NCBI GenBank assembly: GCA_021769035.1
Contig: JAETTP010000020.1
Span: 1-39,269, forward strand
Source: Bacillota bacterium
GTDB lineage: Bacteria; Bacillota; Dehalobacteriia; UBA4068; UBA4997
DNA: 39,269 nucleotides
Direction of reading: 5' to 3'
The notes under the pieces are model-generated. The model was not told the DNA's origin and did no database searches. It worked only from the letters and a program-made list of their open reading frames with translations. The stretch's first letter is position 1, and every line of letters begins with the position of its first letter. Shown here one piece after another: positions 14,626 to 23,747 of this stretch. The position numbers were made by a program, and so were the translations under genes.

Positions 14626-15012
14626 ATGTCAAAAAAACAGATTGCGACGGCGGCTGCCCCGGCTGCTTTGGGCCCATATTCTCAGGGGATTGTGACCGGC
14701 GGCTTCTTCTTTGCTAGCGGCCAGGTGCCGATTGACCCGGCCACCGGCGAGTTGGCCGGCCAAACGGTGGAGGCGCAGGCCCGGCAGGTTTTTGCTAATT
14801 TAGGCCAGGTTTTGGCTGCGGCCGGTTGTGGCTTTGCCGATGTGCTGAAAACCACCGTGTTTTTGACTGATTTGGCCAATTTTGCCGAGGTAAACAGCAT
14901 TTACGCGGAATATTTTGTGGAGCCTTTCCCGGCCCGCTCCTGCGTGCAGATTGCCGCCTTACCTAAAGGCAGCCTGCTTGAGGTGGAGCTGATTGCTAAA
15001 ATACCGGAATAG
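14626..15012 (+). CDS. ridA: RidA-family enamine/imine deaminase
   Basis: This 128-aa RidA/YjgF/UK114 protein hydrolyses reactive enamine/imine intermediates such as 2-aminoacrylate from PLP enzymes. The family pattern is complete: AALGPYSQGI near the N terminus, FFASGQVPIDP, the central QVLAAAGCGFADVLKTTVFL, and PARSCVQIAALPKGSLLEVELIA with the Arg and Glu that bind the substrate carboxylate. ATG 14626 is preferred to 14611 because the family begins MSKK and AAGGA would abut the earlier codon. The length is standard. It is followed by a terminator and then by the ATP synthase promoter. Confidence 0.92.
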   Translation: MSKKQIATAAAPAALGPYSQGIVTGGFFFASGQVPIDPATGELAGQTVEAQARQVFANLGQVLAAAGCGFADVLKTTVFLTDLANFAEVNSIYAEYFVEPFPARSCVQIAALPKGSLLEVELIAKIPE

Positions 15013-15020
15013 ACAAGCTG

Positions 15021-15058
15021 AACTGCCGCTCAAACCTTAGCTTTGGGCGGTGGTTTTT
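15021..15058 (+). terminator. terminator of ridA
   Basis: AACTGCCGCTCAAA (15021-15034) can pair with TTTGGGCGGTGGTT (15042-15055), using several G-U pairs, followed by TTT. It lies 9 nt after the stop. Confidence 0.6.
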
Positions 15059-15132
15059 GGTTTAAATTTGCCGTACTTTTCCGGCCTAAAAATTTTTTCT
15101 GTAAAAAAATTGCTTAAAATGTTATTTTGCTA

Positions 15133-15161
15133 TTGCCTTTTTGCAGTGTCTTTTGTATAAT
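15133..15161 (+). promoter_or_regulatory. promoter of the ATP synthase operon
   Basis: TTGCCT (15133-15138), 17-bp spacer, TATAAT (15156-15161), about 54 bp before atpI. No other strong promoter is visible before atpC ends. Confidence 0.75.
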
Positions 15162-15214
15162 AGTAAATGGAAAAGCGGCTTTGAGGAAAAGCCGCCACAG
15201 GAGGCCGAGGTTTT

Positions 15215-15568
15215 ATGGAAGTTTTTTATGCGCTGCTGCTGGGCGCCGCTGTGGGCGGGGTTTGGTCTTTGGCGGCGTTGGCGTGTCTTTTTCGGGTTGT
15301 GAAAAAAAGCGACGCCAAGATTGCGGCTGCCTTGCAGGAGGGCAAGAAGGGACAAGCCGTCAGCCGGGAGGCCTTAAATTCTGTTTTGAGATTTCACGTC
15401 AGCAAATATATTTTGGATGTGGTTTTGCTGCTGGTGTTGTTTTTGGCCCGCGGCTGGCTGCCTTTCCGTTGGGAGTTCACTTTGCTGGCCGTGGCTATTA
15501 TGGTAACGATATTTTTCCAGCTGTTGCTGGTTTGCACCGGCCTGAACAAGCGGTTGGCGCCTAAATGA
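15215..15568 (+). CDS. atpI: ATP synthase protein I (AtpI-like)
   Basis: This 117-aa integral membrane protein has about four hydrophobic segments (4-26, 62-78, 85-101 and the following helix) separated by a basic loop (KKSDAKIAAALQEGKKGQ). Its position as first gene of the atp operon, before atpB, and its size fit AtpI, a poorly conserved assembly or Mg-related factor. CAGGAGG lies just before ATG 15215. The sequence alone would not identify it; the call rests on context and topology. Confidence 0.7.
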   Translation: MEVFYALLLGAAVGGVWSLAALACLFRVVKKSDAKIAAALQEGKKGQAVSREALNSVLRFHVSKYILDVVLLLVLFLARGWLPFRWEFTLLAVAIMVTIFFQLLLVCTGLNKRLAPK

Positions 15569-15649
15569 GTTTTTTGGTTCTTTTTAATCAGAGTGTAAAA
15601 AATTTCAAATATTTTACATTAAGTTTGCAAAGAAAGGAGGCAGGTAAAT

Positions 15650-16321
15650 ATGTCTAACGCTACTTTGTTTGAAATCGGCAGTTTCCATGTAAACAGCGTG
15701 ATGACCACCTCCCTGGCGATTACGGCAGTGGTTAGCGTGGTGGCAATCGCTGGCACGCGCAGCCTGAAGGAACGTCAGCCTGGGCGCTTCCAGAGCGCTT
15801 TGGAATACGTGGTTGGCAGCCTGCGCGATTTTTACGCCAGCATTATTGGCAAGGAAAAGGCCACGGCTTTTTTGCCGGTGCTGGGCACGTTGTTTTTGTT
15901 TATTATCATTTCCAATTACAGCGGCTTGTTGCCATTTGCCGGCGAGCTACCAGGCTTTCAGCCGCCCACAGGCACCCTTAGCTGCACGGTGGGCTTGGCT
16001 TTAATCACGTTTTTAACCACGCAGTTTGGCGGTTTCAAATATCATGGTATACATTATTTAGGACATTTTGTGAAGCCGGTGGCGCCGTTGCTGCCTTTGA
16101 TGCTGCTGGAAGAGGTCACTCACCCGTTATCTCTTTCTTTGCGTCTATTCGGCAATATCTACGGTGAAGAAACCGTTTTGCATCAAGTGAGCGGTTTGAT
16201 TCCCTTGGGGGCGCCAATCGTTATTATGGGTTTGTCCCTGCTGTTTGGCTTCATTCAGGCCCTGGTGTTCACCATGCTTTCGGCCATTTATATCGATACG
16301 GCCACCAGCGCAGGGCATTAA
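15650..16321 (+). CDS. atpB: ATP synthase Fo subunit a
   Basis: This 223-aa membrane protein is the stator of the Fo ion channel. The essential arginine is in LSLSLRLFGNIYGEE, and the C-terminal helix ends FIQALVFTMLSAIYI, a typical subunit a pattern. Five or so membrane helices are visible. ATG 15650 has AAAGGAGG upstream. It lies 81 nt after atpI. Confidence 0.95.
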   Translation: MSNATLFEIGSFHVNSVMTTSLAITAVVSVVAIAGTRSLKERQPGRFQSALEYVVGSLRDFYASIIGKEKATAFLPVLGTLFLFIIISNYSGLLPFAGELPGFQPPTGTLSCTVGLALITFLTTQFGGFKYHGIHYLGHFVKPVAPLLPLMLLEEVTHPLSLSLRLFGNIYGEETVLHQVSGLIPLGAPIVIMGLSLLFGFIQALVFTMLSAIYIDTATSAGH

Positions 16322-16429
16322 GATGGTTTTTAGTTTTAGCCCGGATTTAAATTGTTTTCTCGTTTAACTATTATGGTATAAAAGTTTTAAAGTCCGACTA
16401 GTTTGGATTTGGAAAGGAGGAACTGGAAT

Positions 16430-16666
16430 ATGACAATGGAAGGTGCATTGATTGCATTTGCTGCTGCTTTGGCTATTGCTATCTCCACTATTTTCCCGGC
16501 TTTGAGCCAGGGCAAAGTGGGCACTGCTGCTATGGAGAGTATTGCTCGTCAGCCTGAGGCTGCCGGCGACATTCGTACAGCTATGATTTTGGCTATGGCT
16601 TTGTTGGAAGCTTTGACCATTTATGGTCTGCTGATTGCTTTTATGATCGTAGGCAATATCGGCTAA
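16430..16666 (+). CDS. atpE: ATP synthase Fo subunit c
   Basis: This 78-aa hairpin protein is the rotor ring unit. The polar loop is ESIARQPEA, and the ion-carrying glutamate lies in helix 2, LLEALTIYGLL. Helix 1 has alanines where most c subunits have the GxGxGxG packing motif (A11, A13, A15, A17, S19), and FPALSQG keeps the Gln aligned with Gln32 of Na+ c subunits. The residue after Glu is Ala, as in H+ chloroplast-type c (MEALTIYGLV), so protons are the likelier coupling ion. ATG 16430 follows AAAGGAGG by 9 nt; the frame is open further upstream but without a start of that quality. Confidence 0.95.
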   Translation: MTMEGALIAFAAALAIAISTIFPALSQGKVGTAAMESIARQPEAAGDIRTAMILAMALLEALTIYGLLIAFMIVGNIG

Positions 16667-16685
16667 TAAGCGGCCACAGATGTTT

Positions 16686-16732
16686 GGCTTTCCCCCTGGC
16701 GTTCCCTTTTGGGGCGCTGGGGGCGGGGAGCC
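16686..16732 (+). other. long imperfect G+C-rich hairpin between atpE and atpF
   Basis: The arms GGCTTTCCCCC... and ...GGGGGCGGGGAGCC fold back on each other around CCCTTTTGGGG. No T-run follows, so full termination is unlikely. It lies between the gene needed in most copies (c) and atpF, where an mRNA-stabilising or attenuating hairpin would make sense. Confidence 0.55.
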
Positions 16733-16768
16733 AATCGCAACCGAGATCGAGAGGAGGGCAATCGCCTA

Positions 16769-17257
16769 ATGGAGATTGATGTTCAGACTTTAGTATTTGT
16801 CATGGTGAACTTTTTAGTTCTCGTGGCTATTTTATATAAATTCATGTGGGGGCCGGTTATCCGCATGATTGACTCCCGGCAGCAAACCATTGACGACAGC
16901 CTGAACAAGGCTGACGCGGCGCGCCGTGAGGCAGAACAGATGAGCGCTAAACTGGCGGAGGAAATCGCCGACGCCAGACGCCAGGCCAAAGCTATTATTG
17001 ACGACGCCCAAAAAACGGCGGAGGAAACTAAGGAAGATATTTTGGCCCAGGCCAGAAATTCCGCAGACAGCATTTTGGCCCGTGCCGAAGCTGAGATTGC
17101 CAAGGAAAAGGCCGATGCTATTTTGGCTATTAAAGGTGAAGTGGCGGATATGGTTGTTTCCGTGGCCGGCCGCTTGTTGGCCGAGGATATGACCGACAAA
17201 CAGCACATGGCTTTGGTTGATAAATATATTGCAGAGGTGGCGGCAAAAAATGATTAA
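16769..17257 (+). CDS. atpF: ATP synthase Fo subunit b
   Basis: This 162-aa peripheral stalk protein has one N-terminal membrane helix (VFVMVNFLVLVAILYKFMW) followed by a long charged Ala/Glu/Lys-rich helix that dimerises and contacts delta. Length is typical. The frame opens at 16709, but ATG 16769 with GAGGAGGG 10 nt upstream is the likely start. The stop overlaps atpH by 8 nt. Confidence 0.95.
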   Translation: MEIDVQTLVFVMVNFLVLVAILYKFMWGPVIRMIDSRQQTIDDSLNKADAARREAEQMSAKLAEEIADARRQAKAIIDDAQKTAEETKEDILAQARNSADSILARAEAEIAKEKADAILAIKGEVADMVVSVAGRLLAEDMTDKQHMALVDKYIAEVAAKND

Positions 17258-17795
17258 GGCCGGTTTGACAAAACGCTATGCCAAGGCTTTGCTGGAATTG
17301 GCCCAGGCCAAGCAGCAGGAGGCCGTCTTTGGCCGCAATCTGCATGATTTTGTGGCTTTGTTGCAGCAAAACGAGGAGTTGGCCCAGGTTATTTACGGCA
17401 AGCTGATGTCCACATCCGACAAGAAAAAGCTGATTGAGAAGCTTTTGACGGAGGATACGCCGGTTGAGGTGAAAAACTTCATTTTTGTAATCCTGGACAA
17501 AGGCCGGGAAACCAGCCTGCCTGAATTTGCCACAGCTTACGAGGAGCTTTGCGATGAGGCTGCCGGCGTGCGGCAGGTTTTGGTGCACACCGCGGTGCCG
17601 CTGGCCGAAAAGGAGCGGCAGGCTTTGGAAAAAGCCCTGGCTGCCAAGCTGAACGCCAAAATTCGCCTGAAAACGCTGTTGGATAAGGAGCTTATCGGCG
17701 GTTTGAAGGTGCAGATTGACGACACTGTGTACGACGCCAGCCTTAGCCAGCAGCTGCGTTCCTTAAAGGAATCGCTGACGCTGGAGGAGGCCTGA
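17250..17795 (+). CDS. atpH: ATP synthase F1 subunit delta
   Basis: This 181-aa protein links the peripheral stalk to the alpha3beta3 head. It opens with the family pattern KRYAKALLELA and ends with IGGLKVQIDDTVYDASLSQQL, matching the OSCP/delta signature (GGxxxxIxDxxxDxS). ATG 17250 lies inside the atpF stop region, an 8-nt overlap typical of coupled translation. ATG 17217 would extend it into atpF and is less likely. Confidence 0.95.
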   Translation: MIKAGLTKRYAKALLELAQAKQQEAVFGRNLHDFVALLQQNEELAQVIYGKLMSTSDKKKLIEKLLTEDTPVEVKNFIFVILDKGRETSLPEFATAYEELCDEAAGVRQVLVHTAVPLAEKERQALEKALAAKLNAKIRLKTLLDKELIGGLKVQIDDTVYDASLSQQLRSLKESLTLEEA

Positions 17796-17870
17796 GCGTT
17801 TAGGGCATATTAAAAGACTGTTGCTTTGGCAGCAGTTGTTGTACAGGAACTTTAGAACTTAGAGGGGTGA

Positions 17871-19382
<1,512 letters not shown>

Positions 19383-19435
19383 AGGGAAGCCTCATTATTT
19401 GATTTCGATTACAGCGTAAAGGTGGTGAGATTGCT

Positions 19436-20317
19436 TTGGCTAATATGCGAGATATCAGACGCCGCATTAAGAGCGTTGTCAGCACCCAGAAGATTACCAA
19501 GGCCATGAAAATGGTTTCGGCAGCCAAGCTGCGCAAAACGCAGTCCACACTGGTGGCGGTGCGCCCTTATTCGGACAAGATTCAGGAGGTTATGAATCAC
19601 CTGCTTGGCGGCGGCGATGATTATAATAGTCCGTTTTTGCAGCCTCGTGAAGAGGTGAAAAATATTTTGTATATTGTGGTGGCCGGCGACCGCGGTTTGT
19701 GCGGCGGCTACAATATCAACCTATTGCGGTTTGCGGAGCGGCAGCTGGATTCCGTGCCGGAGGGCAAGCAGGGTGAAATGCTGCTGATTGGCAACAAAAC
19801 AGCGGAACACTTCCGCACCAGACCGCGCTACAACGTGATGGACGTGTTCACCAATATTGGCGATACGCCCAATGTCAGCCAAGGTAAGGCCCTGAGTGAT
19901 TATGTAATCAAAAAGTACCTTGATGGTGAGGTTGACGAGGTTCATGTGGTGTATTCCAAGTTTATCTCGGTGTTGACTCAGGTGCCGGATTGTCAGCAGG
20001 TGCTGCCCATTCCGGCCAAGCAGGACGATGCCGCGGCAGAGGGTGGAATGCAGGCTGAAACTGATTATATATTTGAGCCGGGCGGCAAGGAGATTTTGGA
20101 CGTTATTCTGCCAAAATATGTGGATTCTTCTATTTACCGTCTGCTTTTGGAAGCCAAAGCCGGTGAGCATGGCGCTCGGATGACGGCAATGGATTCGGCG
20201 ACCGACAACGCCTCCGAATTGATCGATAAACTGACCTTGTCCCTGAACCGGGCGCGTCAGGCTCAGATTACAACGGAAATCACTGAGATTGTCGGCGGTG
20301 CCGCAGCGCTGGAATAA
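19436..20317 (+). CDS. atpG: ATP synthase F1 subunit gamma
   Basis: This 293-aa central shaft has the two diagnostic ends. The N terminus is MRDIRRRIKSVVSTQKITKAMKMVSAAKLRK, quoted here in parts (MRDIRRRIKSV, TQKITKAMKMV, SAAKLRK). The C terminus is ASELIDKLTLSLNRARQAQI then TTEITEIVGGAAAL. AGDRGLCGGYN matches the central motif. The start TTG 19436 has AAAGGTGG upstream. It sits between atpA and atpD as in nearly all bacteria. Confidence 0.95.
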   Translation: MANMRDIRRRIKSVVSTQKITKAMKMVSAAKLRKTQSTLVAVRPYSDKIQEVMNHLLGGGDDYNSPFLQPREEVKNILYIVVAGDRGLCGGYNINLLRFAERQLDSVPEGKQGEMLLIGNKTAEHFRTRPRYNVMDVFTNIGDTPNVSQGKALSDYVIKKYLDGEVDEVHVVYSKFISVLTQVPDCQQVLPIPAKQDDAAAEGGMQAETDYIFEPGGKEILDVILPKYVDSSIYRLLLEAKAGEHGARMTAMDSATDNASELIDKLTLSLNRARQAQITTEITEIVGGAAALE

Positions 20318-20363
20318 GCCTGGGCACTATAAGAAAAAAGAACCCTGCTTTTAAGGAGGTTGA

Positions 20364-21764
<1,401 letters not shown>

Positions 21765-21767
21765 GCT

Positions 21768-22181
21768 ATGGCTGAAGATGTAATCCGTTTGGATATTGTT
21801 ACACCTGCCGGTTTGCTGATGTCGGAGAATGTGACGACGGTAAACCTGCCGGCCACGCTGGGCTCAATGGGCGTTTTGAAAAACCATGCGCCCTTGATGA
21901 CAACGCTGGATATTGGCATTGTGAAATATAAGCAAGCCGATACGGACCATTATCTGACGGTGAGCGGCGGCTTTGCCGAGGTTAAGGACAACACGGTTAT
22001 TGTGTTGGCCGAGGCCGCTGAGCGGGCTGAGGAAATCAACGTGGCCCGCGCTCAAGCCGCCAAAGACCGTGCGGAGGATCGTTTGCGTCATCGCACTGAA
22101 GAAAAGGATTTGGATATGTTGCGGGCGGAGCTATCATTGCACCGGGCAATTAACCGAATCAAAGCCAGTGGGCTTAAATAA
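21768..22181 (+). CDS. atpC: ATP synthase F1 subunit epsilon
   Basis: This 137-aa protein has the N-terminal beta sandwich (IVTPAGLLMSENVTTVNLP, GSMGVLKNHAPLMTTLDIG, VSGGFAEVKDNTVIVLAEAA) and a C-terminal two-helix domain that can inhibit ATP hydrolysis. It starts 3 nt after atpD and is the last gene of the operon, with a strong terminator 8 nt on. Confidence 0.95.
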   Translation: MAEDVIRLDIVTPAGLLMSENVTTVNLPATLGSMGVLKNHAPLMTTLDIGIVKYKQADTDHYLTVSGGFAEVKDNTVIVLAEAAERAEEINVARAQAAKDRAEDRLRHRTEEKDLDMLRAELSLHRAINRIKASGLK

Positions 22182-22185
22182 ACTA

Positions 22186-22222
22186 AATAAAAGACCACCT
22201 GTTTAACAGGTGGTCTTTTATT
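22186..22222 (+). terminator. terminator of the atp operon
   Basis: A perfect long stem, AAAAGACCACCTG against CAGGTGGTCTTTT, around TTTAA, followed by ATTTAG and preceded by A/T. It works in either direction. Confidence 0.9.
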
Positions 22223-22302
22223 TAGTTAGTAGTAATAGGTAACATTACTTTTGGCAGTGTTTCTTACCAATCTCGCGCACCGATAGCGTCATCAAGATCA
22301 AT

Positions 22303-23187
22303 CTAGCGTAATTTACAATTAAAAATGTTTAACTGTTCGGATTTATTTTTTTCCGGAAATTCAGAAAGATACTCAAATATCTGTTGGTTGCTGTGGACAA
22401 TACCGTTTTTCCGGCATTTTTGCTGGAAAAGCTGCATTAAGCGTTGATTGTTGGGGCTTGCCAACATATATTGGTTGCCAAAAAAGCTTATATATTTTTC
22501 CTTTAAGCCTGGGAAAAGGCGGTCAAGCTGTTGGTAGAAATATTCCCGGCTGCCCTCGCGCAGCGTCAGGCCCATGCCGAAGCAAATAATTCCCCAGACT
22601 TTAGCTTCAATGCACATATCTAAAAGGCCGGCGATATTCTCTTTCGTGTCGTTAATAAACGGCAAAATCGGTGAGAGCCAAACGACGGTGGGAATTCCAG
22701 CGTCGCGAAGCTGTTTTAAGACTGCAAAACGTTCTTCAGTGGGGCTGACGTTTGGCTCCAGCTTCCGGCAAAGGGCCTCGTCGTAGGTGGTGAGGGTCAT
22801 TTGCACAACGCACTTAGTTTTTTCATTGATCTTTTGCAGCAAATCCAAATCGCGCAGAATGAGGCTGGATTTGGTAATCACCGTGAAGCCAAAGCCGTAT
22901 TCATATATCAACTGCAAAGCCTGCCTGAGGTGACCGAGTTCCAATTCCAGCGGAATGTAGGGGTCGGTCATTGAGCCGGTGCCAATCATACATTTCTTAC
23001 GTTTACGGGCCAGGGCCGCGGCCAGCAGCTCGACGGCGTTTTCCTTAATCTCCACGTCCTCAAAAGCGTGCTTCATTTGATAGCAGCTGCTGCGGGAATC
23101 GCAGTAAATACAGCCGTGCAAACAGCCGCGGTATAAATTCATGCCGTTTTGGGCGGATAAAATGCCTTTTGCTTTTACAAAGTGCAT
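22303..23187 (-). CDS. radical SAM protein of the SplB-like group
   Basis: This 294-aa protein has the [4Fe-4S]-SAM motif C22-x3-C26-x2-C29 (GCLHGCIYCDSR). The following GTGSMTDPYIPLE and VITKSSLILRDLDLL segments are typical of the SplB-related (COG1533-like) radical SAM proteins. The group includes spore photoproduct lyase, but the substrate of this member is unknown; length and lack of a clear lyase cysteine at the C terminus make true SplB unlikely. Its ATG shares one base with the stop of the upstream membrane gene (TAATG), so the two are translationally coupled. It converges on the atp terminator. Confidence 0.82.
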   Translation of the reverse strand: MHFVKAKGILSAQNGMNLYRGCLHGCIYCDSRSSCYQMKHAFEDVEIKENAVELLAAALARKRKKCMIGTGSMTDPYIPLELELGHLRQALQLIYEYGFGFTVITKSSLILRDLDLLQKINEKTKCVVQMTLTTYDEALCRKLEPNVSPTEERFAVLKQLRDAGIPTVVWLSPILPFINDTKENIAGLLDMCIEAKVWGIICFGMGLTLREGSREYFYQQLDRLFPGLKEKYISFFGNQYMLASPNNQRLMQLFQQKCRKNGIVHSNQQIFEYLSEFPEKNKSEQLNIFNCKLR

Positions 23188-23564
23188 TAAAAGCTGACAA
23201 TTTTGGCCGGGGTTTCCGTGCCCAGCAGCATCACAAACTGGGGCAGGTCATACCCCTCCTCGCCGGTTTTCACCTCGATAAAATGATAGGAAAGCTGCTC
23301 GTTGATGATTTTGGGCTCCAGGATAACCACGGGAATACGGCGCATATTCAGGTAAACATCACGATAGCGATGGTAGCCATACTGCGGGAAAACGTCTAAA
23401 TCCTCCATGCCCTCCAGCCAAAGCTCCCGCGGCTGGCCAAATTTGGCCAAATCCGGCCACTCCATAGGCTTCTCGCGCAGCTTGCTCATAACGATAGCCA
23501 CAATAGCGATAATAACCACCGCATAAACGGCGATGTTCAGAATAAGATTTACATAAGGCGGCAT
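23187..23564 (-). CDS. small membrane-anchored protein of unknown function
   Basis: This 125-aa protein has one N-terminal membrane helix (about 6-26, LILNIAVYAVVIIAIVAIVM). A compact cytoplasm- or exterior-facing domain of about 95 residues follows, rich in aromatic and acidic residues (WLEGMEDLDVFPQYGYHRYRD). I do not recognise it. It is the first gene of a two-gene unit with the radical SAM gene (TAATG overlap). Pairing suggests it may localise or serve the radical SAM enzyme, but that is inference. Confidence 0.75.
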   Translation of the reverse strand: MPPYVNLILNIAVYAVVIIAIVAIVMSKLREKPMEWPDLAKFGQPRELWLEGMEDLDVFPQYGYHRYRDVYLNMRRIPVVILEPKIINEQLSYHFIEVKTGEEGYDLPQFVMLLGTETPAKIVSF

Positions 23565-23589
23565 AATGCTGACTCCTTTGCTATAATAT

Positions 23590-23645
23590 TACTATATAGT
23601 AGTGTAACATAAGAATATTATACTACTGTTAATAAAAATTTACAA
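23590..23645 (-). promoter_or_regulatory. promoter and palindromes before the membrane/radical SAM pair
   Basis: On the minus strand TTGTAA (23640-23645), 17 bp, TATAAT (23617-23622). AGTAGTGTAA (23598-23607) and TTATACTACT (23618-23627) form an inverted repeat with one mismatch across the -10 box and start site. TACTATATAGTA (23590-23601) is a separate perfect palindrome just downstream. Together they look like operator sites. Confidence 0.5.
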
Positions 23646-23660
23646 GTAAAAAAATAACAC

Positions 23661-23689
23661 TGGACTTTTTCTAAAAAATCTATTATAAT
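23661..23689 (+). promoter_or_regulatory. promoter of the activase operon
   Basis: TGGACT (23661-23666), 17-bp spacer, TATAAT (23684-23689), 58 bp before the ATG, divergent from the membrane/radical SAM promoter. Confidence 0.65.
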
Positions 23690-23747
23690 AGGTAGAAAAG
23701 CGACACACAAAGACTAAATAGGCTAAAATGGCAAAAGGAGTGTTGAT

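Noticed and set aside
16430-16666. Na+-coupled ATP synthase suggested by the conserved Gln and Tyr in subunit c
   Set aside because: The residue after the ion-binding Glu is Ala, not Ser or Thr, and EALTIYG matches H+ chloroplast-type c subunits, so the sodium signature is incomplete.
22303-23187. true spore photoproduct lyase (SplB)
   Set aside because: It has the radical SAM motif and SplB-like segments, but length and C terminus do not fit, and no sporulation genes are adjacent. Kept as a SplB-like radical SAM protein.
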